NCBI RefSeq assembly: GCF_009856365.1
Contig: NZ_WMEX01000007.1
Coordinates: forward strand, 124,001-188,000
Length of the DNA stretch: 64,000 nucleotides
Direction of reading: 5' to 3'
Source of the DNA: Vreelandella halophila
GTDB lineage: Bacteria; Pseudomonadota; Gammaproteobacteria; Pseudomonadales; Oleiphilaceae
The first letter of the stretch is position 1. Each line of letters opens with the position of its first letter. This document shows positions 16,773 through 26,659 of this stretch, in pieces. Under the pieces are notes generated by a model. The model was not told the origin of the DNA. It was given only the letters and a program-made list of their open reading frames with translations, and ran no database searches. The translations under genes were made by a program, and so were the position numbers.

Positions 16773-18160
16773 GTGTGCGTATCCTGGTCATCGAGGACGA
16801 TTCGAGCCTGCTGGATCTGCTGCGCGAGGAGCTGGAGGCGGAAGGCTACGAGGTGGTCACCACCCAGCGGGCTGATGAGGGCCTCCGGCTCTGCCAGGAA
16901 GGGGCGCCGGATCTGGTGGTATCGGATCTGCGCCTGCCGGACAGCGATGGCATGGCCGTACTGCGGGGGACTCAGGCGCTTCCTGAGCCACCGCTGTTTG
17001 TTCTGATCACCGCCTTCGGGACCGTGGATCAGGCGGTGGATGCCCTCAAAGCCGGTGCGGATGAGTTCCTGACCAAGCCCCTGTCCATGGATCACCTGCT
17101 TCTGATGATCCGGCGTCTGCTAGAACAGCGGGCGCTGCGCCGTGAGGTGGATGCCTATCGCTCCAGTGGGGATGCCGCCGGTTTCCACGGGATCATTGGT
17201 GGCAGCGACCCCATGCATCGGCTGTACGATCAGATCCGGCAGGTGGCAACCGGGGCCATGCCGGTGCTGGTGCTGGGGGAAAGTGGGGTGGGCAAGGAGC
17301 TGGTGGCCAGGGCCCTCCATGCGGAGAGCCCGCGGGCGGAGAAACCTTTTGTGGCGGTCAACTGCGCCGGTATTCCCGCGGATCTCATGGAAAGCGAATT
17401 CTTCGGCCATGCCAGGGGTGCTTTCACCGGCGCGGATCGGGCGCGGACGGGTCTTTTCGGCCAGGCCGATGGCGGCACACTCCTGCTGGATGAGATCGCG
17501 GAAATGCCGCTGGCGCTGCAGGCCAAGCTGCTGCGGGCGTTGCAGGAGGGCAGTATCCGCCCCGTGGGGTCGGATTGCGAGCAGAGCGTGGATGTGCGGG
17601 TGATCGCCGCCACCCATCAGGATCTGCAGGCCCGCGTGGCCAACGGTGACTTCCGTGAGGATCTCTACTACCGGCTGGAAGCGCTTGCACTGGAGGTGCC
17701 GCCGCTGCGTGAGCGTGCCGATGATATTGAGCTGCTGGCCATGTTTTTTCTGGACGCCTCGCTGCGGCGCAGTGAGCGCGGGGACCTGCGCTTTGATGAC
17801 GCGGCTCTGGCCTGCCTGCGCGCCTACGACTATCCCGGCAACATCCGTGAGCTGGCCAATGTGGTCGAGCGGGCGGTGACGTTCTGCAATGGCGAGCGCA
17901 TCCTGCCGGAGCATCTGCCACCGCGGGTGCGGGAAGCGAGTGACGCCGCCGGGTCGCCTCCCGAACCCACGGGTGCGGACACGCAGGGGCTTCTTGCGCC
18001 GGGGGAGGCGCTGCCGACACTGGAGACGCTGCAGCAGCGGTATGTGGAGCATGTGCTGGCGCAGGTGGCGGGGAACAAGCGCCAGGCCGCCCGCATTCTG
18101 GGCGTGAACCGCCGGACCCTCTATCGCTGGTTATCGGAGGATGGCGAAGACTCCGCGTAA
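16769..18160 (+). CDS. NtrC-family sigma-54 response regulator
   Basis: 463 residues. The receiver domain has the phospho-acceptor Asp53 (VVSDLRLPDSDG). The AAA+ domain has Walker A GESGVGKE near residue 171, the sigma-54 contact loop GAFTGA, Walker B GGTLLLDEIAEM and the arginine-finger region LREDLYYRLEALALEVPPLRER (in part). A Fis-type HTH is at the C-terminus (NKRQAARILGVNRRTLYRWL). All residues needed for sigma-54 activation appear present. It is translationally coupled to the kinase. The likely targets are the sigma-54 promoters of the DUF4168 genes. Its last 40 bp overlap the end of convergent mrpG. Confidence 0.95.
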   Translation: MSVRILVIEDDSSLLDLLREELEAEGYEVVTTQRADEGLRLCQEGAPDLVVSDLRLPDSDGMAVLRGTQALPEPPLFVLITAFGTVDQAVDALKAGADEFLTKPLSMDHLLLMIRRLLEQRALRREVDAYRSSGDAAGFHGIIGGSDPMHRLYDQIRQVATGAMPVLVLGESGVGKELVARALHAESPRAEKPFVAVNCAGIPADLMESEFFGHARGAFTGADRARTGLFGQADGGTLLLDEIAEMPLALQAKLLRALQEGSIRPVGSDCEQSVDVRVIAATHQDLQARVANGDFREDLYYRLEALALEVPPLRERADDIELLAMFFLDASLRRSERGDLRFDDAALACLRAYDYPGNIRELANVVERAVTFCNGERILPEHLPPRVREASDAAGSPPEPTGADTQGLLAPGEALPTLETLQQRYVEHVLAQVAGNKRQAARILGVNRRTLYRWLSEDGEDSA

Positions 18161-18528
18161 CCCGGCAGACGATCCATTTCATCCCATGGCTCGCCATGGG
18201 TGCCTTCCCGGCATGCCACCCGCCGGTGCAGCGCGGCCCGGGCCATCATGTGGGCGCTGACCGGGGCCGTGGCGAACAGAAAGACGGTGATCAGTATCTC
18301 CTGTGCGCTCAGACCCTCGTGGCCCACGCCGAACCAGATCATGGAGCCCAGCAGTGTGGCGCCCACGCCCAGAGTGCTGGCCTTGGTGGGGCCATGAAGG
18401 CGCATGTAGACGTCCGGCATGCGCGCCAGCCCTATGGAACCCAGAAGGGCCACCAGGGCACCGCTGAGCAGCAGCAGTGCGATCAGTGCATCCAACCAGA
18501 ACGGCAGTGCCATGCTTTCCCCCATCAT
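18121..18528 (-). CDS. mrpG: Mrp antiporter subunit G
   Basis: About 135 residues with three membrane helices and the family signature GSIGLARMPDVYMRLHGPTK plus TLGVGATLLG. It is the last gene of the mrp operon. ATG at 18528 overlaps the mrpF stop (ATGA); ATG at 18513 behind GGGGGA is an alternative start. The hydrophilic C-terminal tail (from about residue 100) is encoded across the end of the convergent regulator gene, a 40-bp tail-to-tail overlap. Subunit G is needed for assembly of the Na+(Li+)/H+ antiporter complex in other Mrp systems. Confidence 0.9.
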   Translation of the reverse strand: MMGESMALPFWLDALIALLLLSGALVALLGSIGLARMPDVYMRLHGPTKASTLGVGATLLGSMIWFGVGHEGLSAQEILITVFLFATAPVSAHMMARAALHRRVACREGTHGEPWDEMDRLPGYAESSPSSDNQR

Positions 18529-18794
18529 TCGATCACGTCCCCGCGCACCAGGTACTTGGTCATGGCCACCGTGCTTACGAATCCCATGAGCGCGATCAGC
18601 AGGGCCGCTTCGAAGATCAGTGATGAGTCCATGTAGATGCCACCCAGAACGATCACGGCGATGGCATTGACGTTGAGGGTGTCCAGGCCAAGGATCCGGT
18701 CGACGATGTCCGGCCCGCGCAGCAGGCGGTACAGGTTCAGAAGCAGGCTCAGGCTGAACAGCGCAAGGGCGATGGGCAGTACTGTGGCGGTCAT
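18525..18794 (-). CDS. mrpF: Mrp antiporter subunit F
   Basis: 89 residues, three membrane helices, with the family motif YRLLRGPDIVDRILGLDTLN at about 22-41. The start overlaps the end of mrpE by 4 nt and the stop overlaps mrpG by 4 nt, as in a tightly coupled operon. It is a small membrane subunit of the multisubunit Na+/H+ antiporter. Confidence 0.93.
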   Translation of the reverse strand: MTATVLPIALALFSLSLLLNLYRLLRGPDIVDRILGLDTLNVNAIAVIVLGGIYMDSSLIFEAALLIALMGFVSTVAMTKYLVRGDVIE

Positions 18795-19294
18795 TCCAGG
18801 ATCTCCCTGAGCGGTGTCTCGTAGCGTTCGCGGATCTGTTCGATGAGTTCGTCCTCATCGTCCAGATGCAGGACATGCACCAGCAGGTAGGCCCGGTCCG
18901 GGCTCAGGCCCGCGGACACCGTGCCCGGAGTCAGCGAGATGCTGCTGGCCAGCATGGTGATGGCGAACTCATTGGTCAGCGACAGGGGGTAACGCACGAA
19001 TGCCGGCGTCAGCGTATCCGGATCGCGCAGGATCAGTCGTGCCACACTCAGGTTCGAGCGCAGTATGTCCACCAGCAGCCGCAGCATGTACAGCAGCAGG
19101 CGGCCCGGGTTGTGCAGGTGCGGACGTTCCGGCCAGAACTGCTGGGTCGAGAAGGGGATCAGCCAGCCCAGCACCGCCCCGATCAGCACCTGCCCCGGGC
19201 TGATCGAGTTGACCAGCAGCAGCCAGAGCACCAGCAGGAACAGCGAAAAGTGGGGCCTGGGCCACCAGTGGGTCAGCTGCGGCATCAGTGTCAT
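18791..19294 (-). CDS. mrpE: Mrp antiporter subunit E
   Basis: 167 residues. The N-terminal membrane helices (about 14-45 and 60-80) are followed by a cytoplasmic part with ITLTPGT-like SISLTPGTVSAGLSPD and LLVHVLHLDDEDEL, both conserved in MrpE/PhaE. One base separates it from mrpD. Part of the same operon and complex. Confidence 0.93.
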   Translation of the reverse strand: MTLMPQLTHWWPRPHFSLFLLVLWLLLVNSISPGQVLIGAVLGWLIPFSTQQFWPERPHLHNPGRLLLYMLRLLVDILRSNLSVARLILRDPDTLTPAFVRYPLSLTNEFAITMLASSISLTPGTVSAGLSPDRAYLLVHVLHLDDEDELIEQIRERYETPLREILE

Positions 19295-19295
19295 G

Positions 19296-20816
19296 TCAGT
19301 GCCCTCCCGTCAGTCTGAGCCCGGCCTCATGGACCGCCCTCACGTAATCACCGGGCGCCATCAGCTGTGCCGCTACTGACCGGGTATAGTCCATCAACGG
19401 TGCTGCGGCCAGGCTCAGCACCAGTCCGGCCCCTACCAGAACGATCACACAGGCGAGCCGAACCCGGTCGGCCCTCATGTCATGATCCCGTTCCGGTGAC
19501 TGGCGCCAGAAGAACTTGCTGCCCGCCCGGCTGAGTGCCACCAGCATCAGGAAGCCGGCCCCGAGCAGAAGCGGCCAGAAAATTCCGGCGGCGCCTTCCG
19601 CGAGGCTCGCCTGGAGCATCCAGGCCTTGCTGACAAAACCGCTGAACGGCGGAAGCCCGGCCAGCGCCACTGCGCCAAAGCAGAACAGGATACCCAGGGT
19701 TCGCCTGTCCTTCATGGCGGCGGTGACGACCATGTAGTCTCCGGCTGCACCGCGCTGGCGGGCAATCAGGTCCGCGAACAGGAAGAAGCCTCCGGTTAGC
19801 AGTGTGGTGTGCACCAGATAGAAGAGCGCGGCGGCCAGGGCTTCGGTACTGCCCAGGGCAATGATCGCCATGAGGGTGCCTGTGGAGACGATGACCATGT
19901 AGGCGGTCATGTTGCGCAGGCTGGTGGCGCCCAGAACCCCGATGCCACCCAGCGCCAGCGTGGCCAGCGCGAGGGGCCAGAGCCACTGCCAGGCGGTCAG
20001 GGCCGCCAGTGGTTGATCCAGGGCGAACACCAGCGGAAAGACACGGATCATGGCGTACAGGCCGACCTTGGTCATGACCGCAAACAGGGCCGCTACTGGT
20101 GCGGCTGCCGCAGTGTAGGCGCGTGGCAGCCAGAACAGCAGCGGCAGCAGGGCCGCCTTGACTCCGAAAACCACCAGCAGCACCAGGGAGGCGGCCTGCA
20201 GAAGCGGCTGGTCGGCCTGTGGCGCATTGCTGATGCGTGTGGCCAGATCCGCCATGTTCAGTGTGCCCGTGAGGCCGTAGAGCATGCCCAGTGCCAGCAG
20301 GAAGAGCGCCGAGCCGATCAGGTTGATGATCACATAGTGCAGCCCGGCCCGGCTGCGTGCGGTGCCCCCGCCGTGCAGCAGCAGGGCGTAGGAAGCGATC
20401 AGCAGTACCTCGAAGAAGACGAAGAGGTTGAAGATGTCGCCGGTCAGGAAGGCGCCGTTGAGCCCCATGAGCTGGAACTGGAAGAGGGCGTGGAAATGGG
20501 CGCCGGCATCGTCATCACCCCGGCAGGCGTAGATGAGCGCCGGCACGGCCAGGGTGGCGGTCAGCACCAGCATCAGTACGCTCAGCCGGTCCGGAACCAG
20601 CACAATCCCGAAAGGTGGCGCCCAGCCACCGAGGGCATAGACCAGCCGTCCGTGCTCCAGGACCATGCTCCCCAGCCAGAGCACCAGGCCGAGACCGGCC
20701 ACAGTGGCGCCCAGGCTGATGAAGCGCTGGGCGTTCAGGCCCAGGCGCGGCAGGGTGACCAGCAGTGCTCCGGTGATCAGGGGCAGAAGTATGGGCAGGA
20801 CCGGCAGGTGATTCAT
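19296..20816 (-). CDS. mrpD: Mrp antiporter subunit D (NuoN/NuoM-like)
   Basis: 506 residues, about 14 membrane helices, homologous to proton-pumping subunits of complex I. It shows TGDIFNLFVFFEVLLIASY with the conserved membrane Glu, LLFWLPRAYTAAAAPVAALFA and GLPPFSGFVSKAWML. It is one of the two large antiporter-like subunits and probably forms the ion path together with subunit A. Overlaps mrpC by 4 nt. Confidence 0.95.
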   Translation of the reverse strand: MNHLPVLPILLPLITGALLVTLPRLGLNAQRFISLGATVAGLGLVLWLGSMVLEHGRLVYALGGWAPPFGIVLVPDRLSVLMLVLTATLAVPALIYACRGDDDAGAHFHALFQFQLMGLNGAFLTGDIFNLFVFFEVLLIASYALLLHGGGTARSRAGLHYVIINLIGSALFLLALGMLYGLTGTLNMADLATRISNAPQADQPLLQAASLVLLVVFGVKAALLPLLFWLPRAYTAAAAPVAALFAVMTKVGLYAMIRVFPLVFALDQPLAALTAWQWLWPLALATLALGGIGVLGATSLRNMTAYMVIVSTGTLMAIIALGSTEALAAALFYLVHTTLLTGGFFLFADLIARQRGAAGDYMVVTAAMKDRRTLGILFCFGAVALAGLPPFSGFVSKAWMLQASLAEGAAGIFWPLLLGAGFLMLVALSRAGSKFFWRQSPERDHDMRADRVRLACVIVLVGAGLVLSLAAAPLMDYTRSVAAQLMAPGDYVRAVHEAGLRLTGGH

Positions 20817-21154
20817 GGGCGCCAGTCCTCCTCGGGATCCACGCCGTCAACGTGGTCATTGCGCAGCTCCACCGCGGCGCGCAGGGCGAGCACCACCACG
20901 AACGCCGTCATGGCGAAGCTGATCACGATGGCTGTCAGCACCAGTGCCTGGGGCAGAGGGTCCGTTGGGTCCGCGGACTCACCGATGACCGCCGGGGCCG
21001 CCAGTGCCAGCCGGCCACTGGCGAACAGGAAGAGGTTGACGCCATGGGACAGAAGGGTCAGTCCCATGATGACCGGGAAGGTGCGACCGCGCAGCACCAG
21101 GTAGATGCCACAGGCGGTGAGCACGCCGACAGCAATGGCGTAGAGTGCTTCCAT
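20813..21154 (-). CDS. mrpC: Mrp antiporter subunit C (NuoK-like)
   Basis: 113 residues with three membrane helices. Family motifs are GIYLVLRGRTFPVIMGLTLL, HGVNLFLF and DPLPQALVLTAIVISFAM. The ATG starts immediately after the mrpAB stop with no gap. The hydrophilic C-terminus (ELRNDHVDGVDPEEDW) is acidic. Confidence 0.95.
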   Translation of the reverse strand: MEALYAIAVGVLTACGIYLVLRGRTFPVIMGLTLLSHGVNLFLFASGRLALAAPAVIGESADPTDPLPQALVLTAIVISFAMTAFVVVLALRAAVELRNDHVDGVDPEEDWRP

Positions 21155-23953
21155 CTATCCGATCTCCTTGCCGGGGCCGTGCACGGTCATGAGTTTGCCC
21201 AGGTTGGCGAGGATCAGCAGTGTGGCCCCGACCACGGTGGTGAAGACGCCCAGGTCGAACAGCAGCGCGGTGGCCAGCTCCAGATGACCCAGCAGGGGCA
21301 GTTTGTAATGCCCGAACCAGGAGCTGAGGAACGCTTCGCCGAACACCAGGCTGCCCAGCCCGGTGCCGCAGGCAAGCAGCAGCCCCAGCCCGATCAGGGG
21401 CCGGAAGGGTGTGAGCATGCGTTCATGGGCCCAGGCAAGACTGCCGGCCATGTACTGCAGTGAGAGCGCAACCGCCGTGATCAGTCCGGCGATGAAACCG
21501 CCACCAGGCATGTTGTGCCCACGCAGGAAGATGTAGGCCGAGACCATCAGCGCTATGGGCAGTATCGGCCGCGCCATGGTGCGCAGGATCAGCGGGTGGG
21601 GATTCGAGGCCCAGTACTGGTCCCGCTCCTGCGGGATACGGTCCTTGAGCTGGAGGTTGCGGGTCAGGGCGAAGACGGCCACGGCTGCGATTCCCAGCAC
21701 CGTGATCTCGCCCAGGGTATCGAAGCCGCGGAAATCCACCAGTATGACATTGACCACATTGCTCCCGCCGCCACCCGGTTTGCTCTGGCTCAGGAAGAAG
21801 TCCGCGATGGTGCTGTGGGGGCGGGTCATGATCGCGAAGGACACCAGTCCGACACCGAGCCCACCCAGAGTGGCAACGCCCAGGTCACGACCCTTTCGCA
21901 ACCGGCTCGACTCAAGGGGCGTGGTCTGTGGCAGGAAGGACAGGGCCAGCATCATGATGATCACCGCCATAACCTCGACCGAGAGCTGTGTCAGCGCCAG
22001 GTCCGGCGCCGAGAAGCGGGCAAAGGTGAGAGTGACGAAAAGCCCGGCGCTGCCAAGCAGGAGCAGGGCGAACAGGCGCTGGTGGTGGCCGAGCACCACC
22101 CCTACCGCCGAGGCCATCAGCAGTACCAGGCCCAGACCGGTCAGGGGATCCACGGGGGTCATGGTCTCGCCACCGTGCCACTGGATGCCGGAAAGCAGAA
22201 CCGGTCCGGCCAGCACAATGGCCGAGAGGATGATCAGGGCGATGTAGCGCTGGACCGAGCCGTTCTCCAGTGCATGGACCAGCCGTTCGGCCGTACCGCC
22301 GGCGCGGGTCATCAGCCATTCAAAGATCTCACGGGCATCGGCCGGAGGCAGCTGGTCGTAAAGCCGGAACAGTGGCTCCCGGGCCATGTAGACGAGCAGA
22401 CCGCCAAGCATGGCCGCCAGGCTCATGAAGAAGGCGGTGCCGATGTGGTGGAGCTGGTGCATGTCGTAGTCGGGCAGGGCGCTGCCTGCCGCCGCGGAGG
22501 CGACGGGGCCGATGAGACCATGGACCACCGACTCGGCATGCCAGCTCACCAGCACCACCGCCAGCGCCAGCACGGCAGCCGGGACCTGTATGCCCACGCC
22601 GGGGTTCTTAGGGGGCCAGACCGGCAGATCCTGCGGTTTACCGTTGAAGAACACGTTGTGGAAGATGCGGAAGGAATAGGCGGCGGAGAACAGGCCGGCA
22701 ATGGCGGCCAGTGCCGGTGTGAGCCATTGCAGGGGCGGCATCACGGATGCGTTCATGCTCTCGATGAAGAACATCTTCTTGCTCAGATAACCGCCAAGCA
22801 GCGGCAGCCCGGCCATGGAGGCGGCGGCCACGGCGCTGATGACTGTCAGAGCCGGAAGTGTTCGCCACAGGCCGTTGATGCGGCGCATGTCCCGGGTGCC
22901 GGTTGCCTTCTGGACGGCGCCGGCCATCATGAACAGCGGTGCCTTGAACAGGGCATGGTTCAGCAGGTGGAAGAGCGCGGCCACCATAGCCATGCGTGTG
23001 CTCAGCCCCACCAGGAGGGTGATCAGCCCGAGATGGCTGACGGTGGAATAGGCCAGAAGCTCCTTGGTGTCATGCTTGAACATGGCGATGAAGGCGCCCG
23101 TCAGCAGTGTGGCCATGCCGGCGGTTGAAATGCTGTAGAGCCAGGCGTCCGTGTCCCCCAGGGCGGGGTGGAGCCGGGCCAGGAGGAAGATGCCGGCTTT
23201 CACCATGGTGGCCGAGTGCAGGTAGGCGGAGACCGGCGTGGGCGCCGTCATGGCATTCGGCAGCCAGAGGTGGAACGGGAACTGGGCGGACTTGGTCATG
23301 GCGCCGATGAGGACCAGGCCGAGCATCCAGGGGTAGAGCGGGTCCGACGTCAGTGCTGTTTCCGGTGCCAGGATGTCACTCAGCTGGAAACTGCCCACGC
23401 TGTTACCGATCAGCAGAACCCCCGCCATCAGTGCCAGCCCGCCACCGCCGGTAATCACCAGGGTCATACGCGCGCCACGGCGGGCCGGGCGTTCGTCTTG
23501 GTGGAAGCCGATCAGGACAAAGGACACCAGGCTGGTCATCTCCCAGAACACCAGCATGAACAGCAGGTTCTCGGAGGTCACGATGCCCAGCATGGCGCCC
23601 ATGAAGGCCAGCATCAGCGAATGGAAGCGCACGGCCCCGTGCTTGCCGGCGAAATAGAAATGGGCGTAGAGCGTGATCAGCAGGCCCATGCCGGCGATGA
23701 TGAGCGCGAAGAAAAGCCCCAGTGCATCCAGCCGGAAGGCCGGCGAGAGACCGATCCCGGGCAGCCAGGGGTAGTGTCCGATGAGAATGGCGCCTCCCAG
23801 AACATCCGGGGCCTGGCTCAGCAGCACGCTGACCACGGTGATTCCGATGGCTCCGGCAATCAGGGCAGGCAGGATCGCTGTCGAGCGCCGCGAGACCAGC
23901 GGCGTAATCAGGGCCCCGAGCAGGGGCAGCGCGACAATCGACAGCAGCATCAT
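21155..23953 (-). CDS. mrpAB: fused Mrp antiporter subunits A and B
   Basis: 932 residues. The NuoL-like MrpA part spans roughly 1-780, with [40 protein letters not shown] and [19 protein letters not shown]. The C-terminal MnhB part has [13 protein letters not shown] near residue 812. Fusion of A and B marks the group 2 (Pha-type) operon plan. It is the first gene of a six-gene minus-strand operon. The start at 23953 is chosen for its AAGGA site and hydrophobic first helix; the open frame continues upstream only by chance. The complex exports Na+ in exchange for protons, fitting a saline or alkaline habitat. Confidence 0.94.
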   Translation of the reverse strand: MMLLSIVALPLLGALITPLVSRRSTAILPALIAGAIGITVVSVLLSQAPDVLGGAILIGHYPWLPGIGLSPAFRLDALGLFFALIIAGMGLLITLYAHFYFAGKHGAVRFHSLMLAFMGAMLGIVTSENLLFMLVFWEMTSLVSFVLIGFHQDERPARRGARMTLVITGGGGLALMAGVLLIGNSVGSFQLSDILAPETALTSDPLYPWMLGLVLIGAMTKSAQFPFHLWLPNAMTAPTPVSAYLHSATMVKAGIFLLARLHPALGDTDAWLYSISTAGMATLLTGAFIAMFKHDTKELLAYSTVSHLGLITLLVGLSTRMAMVAALFHLLNHALFKAPLFMMAGAVQKATGTRDMRRINGLWRTLPALTVISAVAAASMAGLPLLGGYLSKKMFFIESMNASVMPPLQWLTPALAAIAGLFSAAYSFRIFHNVFFNGKPQDLPVWPPKNPGVGIQVPAAVLALAVVLVSWHAESVVHGLIGPVASAAAGSALPDYDMHQLHHIGTAFFMSLAAMLGGLLVYMAREPLFRLYDQLPPADAREIFEWLMTRAGGTAERLVHALENGSVQRYIALIILSAIVLAGPVLLSGIQWHGGETMTPVDPLTGLGLVLLMASAVGVVLGHHQRLFALLLLGSAGLFVTLTFARFSAPDLALTQLSVEVMAVIIMMLALSFLPQTTPLESSRLRKGRDLGVATLGGLGVGLVSFAIMTRPHSTIADFFLSQSKPGGGGSNVVNVILVDFRGFDTLGEITVLGIAAVAVFALTRNLQLKDRIPQERDQYWASNPHPLILRTMARPILPIALMVSAYIFLRGHNMPGGGFIAGLITAVALSLQYMAGSLAWAHERMLTPFRPLIGLGLLLACGTGLGSLVFGEAFLSSWFGHYKLPLLGHLELATALLFDLGVFTTVVGATLLILANLGKLMTVHGPGKEIG

Positions 23954-24046
23954 GAACGCAGGTATCCTTGAGTTCCGACGCCGCGAAGGGTAATGGACGG
24001 GGGCTGGATTGTCAGCTACCCGAAGGAGGTATAGGCTGCTTCCGTT

Positions 24047-24505
24047 ATGAGAGAGATCCCTGCCCGAGATCCTGAGCGTGAGCGTGCCACACTGGCACGG
24101 CTGGAGCGGTTTGCCCGTCTGACCGACTCCCGTTTCCGGGTTCCCCTCACCCGCATCCGTTTCGGTATCGGCCCCCTGCTTGGCCTGGTTCCGGGGGTCG
24201 GGGATGTCGCCGGGCTGGTGCTGTCGCTGTACCTGATCCAGCAGGCCCGCCAGATCGGGGCACCCCGCTCCCTTCAGCTGCGCATGCTGGGTAACGGCCT
24301 GGTGGATGCCGTGGGAGGCACCCTGCCGGTGGCCGGTGATGTGTTCGATGTGTTCTACCGTGCCAACAACCGCAATGTGATACTGCTGCGAGAGCATCTG
24401 GAGTCGCGGCTCGCCGAGCCTGAGCCGGGATGGTGGCCGCATCCCGCGTGGCTGCTGGCGGCTGCGCTGTTGCTGGTGGGGTTGATATGGCTGATCGTCG
24501 TCTAA
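24047..24505 (+). CDS. DUF4112 membrane protein
   Basis: 152 residues. The DUF4112 signature is clear: [65 protein letters not shown] and N-V-x-LL-x-xHL. One or two membrane segments lie in the middle and a last one at the C-terminus (about 133-152). AAGGAGGTATA lies just upstream. It is divergent from mrpAB, 93 nt away. The family has no established function. Confidence 0.88.
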   Translation: MREIPARDPERERATLARLERFARLTDSRFRVPLTRIRFGIGPLLGLVPGVGDVAGLVLSLYLIQQARQIGAPRSLQLRMLGNGLVDAVGGTLPVAGDVFDVFYRANNRNVILLREHLESRLAEPEPGWWPHPAWLLAAALLLVGLIWLIVV

Positions 24506-24571
24506 ACCGCTTGCATCCTGTGCCAATGGAGTGAAACTGGGCGGCAGGAATCTACGACCGGAAACAAACGC

Positions 24572-26569
24572 ATGTCTGAACCCGTTCAGTACGCCGGGAC
24601 CACGCCGGGCCCTGATGCCAGCCCTATTGTCAGCACCCTTGATAACGCGGTGGCGAGCCTGGAGAAGGCCCCATCCCACGCTAAGGTCCATTGCGTAAGT
24701 CAGGTCCTGGACCAGGCCCGCAAGCTTCTGGGCCTGCCGGAAGGGCCGGCGCTGCTGTTCGAGCGTGCCCCCCGGCTGGAGCAGGCCGGGCTTTTCGTGG
24801 GCAGCGACTGGGAGCTGCCGGATTCCCTCCAGGCGCGCTTTGTGCCCTCCACCTTTGCCGAGGGCGACGCCCGGCTGATTGCCCTGGAGTGTCTCAGCGA
24901 ACTGCGCATGCTGGCTGTGGCCAGTGGCAGCTGGTTCCATCCGCGGCTGTCCGCCGAGCAGGCGGAACACTTTCTGACCCAGGTGCTGGCCTTCAACCTG
25001 CAATCGGTGTTCGGCATCAGTGATGAAGCCGCGCGTAACCGCCCGGCGGACATCCAGCGCATGCTTGACCATCATCTGGGGTTCGTGGCCGAGCACATCG
25101 GCTTCGACAGCATTCTGGACCATGTGGTGGCTGAAGTGTGGCGCCTTCTGCGCCAGCGGCCGCTTCAGGTGGACAACATCCGCCAGATGATTGACCGTAT
25201 CGCGGACTGTCTTTTTGATCCGGAGGTGAGCCTGGGCACCACGGCTCGCGGTGCCGAGCAGCTGGTGAGCGCGCTCTACGGGCCCACTCAGCATTCCCGC
25301 GAGGATCCCGGACTGGAGGTCTACGAGGAACGGGTCCGAGGGCTCGACAACATGGCGCTGGACGCCGAAGCCGCCAGTTTCGCCCGCGCCATGCATGATA
25401 CGGGGCTGGTTTCTCCCTACCATGCGACGTTTCTGCGCTATGCGCTGGAGCAGGACGATGCCGAGATGGTTTCCCGCTGTCTGGGGCTGAGCAGCACCGG
25501 CAGGGACTGCCTGCTCTGCTACCGCCGTTTCATGATGGACCTGGCGCGCTACAGCCTCTTTCCGGAGAACTGTCATGCCCTCTATGGGCTTGCCTGTCTG
25601 CTGGAGCGGGGCATTCTCTATCAGAACAGCATTGCCGCCGCCCTCTGGCGCCAGATGAAAACCCCGATCCATGCGGATGTGCGCGCGCTGCTGACCGGGC
25701 TCTATGGGGATGCCCATGAACCCGGTGTCTATCTGATGGGAGGGCTGATCGGTGCCCTGGGCCTGCCGCTCGGACTGGGCCAGGGCAACAATCCGGCCTG
25801 CCAGTCCACCCGTGCGCTCTCCATGTGGGCGTACACGGACCCCGCTTACCTTCTGCAGTTGGTGCGCTGGGCGTCGCGGGACAACCAGGTGGTGATGGAG
25901 TTCGAGGGCCAGGCCCTGAACTCCGCCTACCTCTATACGGGTGTGGTCAGCCAGTGGAACCTGGACCTGGATCCGCTGTCACTGGTGCTGGTGCCGCATC
26001 TCGACCGGCTTTATCTGGAAATGGGGCGGCTCTCTGACGGCCGCGGGGAGGACCCGCACCGCTGGATCAATCCGGAATTCCACGGCTGGTGGGTGCACCG
26101 TGGGTTTGCGATCGCAGTGGACGTGGAGACCGGCAAGCTCGAGGATCCGGACGGCTTCATCCGGACCTTCTATTCACTGTACAACCCGCTCTACAACGGC
26201 AATACCCCCGTGGTGCACCCGCAGCCGGCCGGTATTGCCGTCACCGACAGCCAGGCCCGGTTCGTGGGCTGGCACGCCATCGCCATACTGCGTGTGGCCC
26301 TGGACCAGGACGAGGTGATGCGGGTGTATTTCTACAACCCCAACAACGACAGCGGTCAGGACTGGGGCAAGGGCGTGACCGTCTCCACCGAGGGCTATGG
26401 CGAGCAGCACGGCGAATCGTCCCTGCCGATCAGCGAATTCACATCGCGGCTCTATATCTTCCACTACGATGTGACCGACTGGCAGCTGCACACCACCGAA
26501 GTCCCGCCTGAAGAGATTCAGGGCGTGCGTGCCCTGGTGGAAGGCAGCTGGGCCGCGGACCGGCTGTAG
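24572..26569 (+). CDS. unknown 665-residue protein with a papain-like Gln/Cys/His/Asn pattern
   Basis: No signal peptide or membrane segment. Residues 1-400 are mostly helical. The C-terminal third (about 400-635) has [20 protein letters not shown] with Gln404 six residues before Cys410, [10 protein letters not shown] with His568, and [14 protein letters not shown] with Asn589/591. That order and the Gln-to-Cys spacing equal those of papain-like cysteine peptidases (Gln19, Cys25, His159, Asn175 in papain). This suggests a cysteine peptidase, transglutaminase-like or amidase fold. No known family is recognised. The TAG stop lies inside a REP repeat. No operon partner is evident; the DUF4112 gene is 66 nt upstream. 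Confidence 0.7.
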   Translation: MSEPVQYAGTTPGPDASPIVSTLDNAVASLEKAPSHAKVHCVSQVLDQARKLLGLPEGPALLFERAPRLEQAGLFVGSDWELPDSLQARFVPSTFAEGDARLIALECLSELRMLAVASGSWFHPRLSAEQAEHFLTQVLAFNLQSVFGISDEAARNRPADIQRMLDHHLGFVAEHIGFDSILDHVVAEVWRLLRQRPLQVDNIRQMIDRIADCLFDPEVSLGTTARGAEQLVSALYGPTQHSREDPGLEVYEERVRGLDNMALDAEAASFARAMHDTGLVSPYHATFLRYALEQDDAEMVSRCLGLSSTGRDCLLCYRRFMMDLARYSLFPENCHALYGLACLLERGILYQNSIAAALWRQMKTPIHADVRALLTGLYGDAHEPGVYLMGGLIGALGLPLGLGQGNNPACQSTRALSMWAYTDPAYLLQLVRWASRDNQVVMEFEGQALNSAYLYTGVVSQWNLDLDPLSLVLVPHLDRLYLEMGRLSDGRGEDPHRWINPEFHGWWVHRGFAIAVDVETGKLEDPDGFIRTFYSLYNPLYNGNTPVVHPQPAGIAVTDSQARFVGWHAIAILRVALDQDEVMRVYFYNPNNDSGQDWGKGVTVSTEGYGEQHGESSLPISEFTSRLYIFHYDVTDWQLHTTEVPPEEIQGVRALVEGSWAADRL

Positions 26570-26648
26570 GAGCGCGCTTGCGCGCGATCACATGCCAGCC
26601 ACGGTAAAGCGCCCCTCCGGGAACCATCGCGCGCAAGCGCGCTCCTAC
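26566..26648. repeat. REP doublet (REPIN-like), perfect inverted pair
   Basis: A 23-bp element (GTAGGAGCGCGCTTGCGCGC plus GAT, 26566-26588) is repeated in perfect inverted form at 26626-26648, 37 bp apart. Each copy is itself a hairpin (GCGCGC..GCGCGC). The family matches REP sequences common in GC-rich gammaproteobacteria. The first copy contains the stop codon of the preceding gene. Confidence 0.85.
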
Positions 26649-26659
26649 GGGGGTGAGGT

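Noticed and set aside
23954-25717. Minus-strand frame extending mrpAB to 1520 codons
   Set aside because: The extra part is antisense to the DUF4112 and 665-residue genes; MrpA begins with its first helix at 23953.
26566-26648. Repeat pair considered as a CRISPR fragment
   Set aside because: Only two inverted copies with a 37-bp centre, each self-complementary; this is a REP doublet and no cas gene is present.
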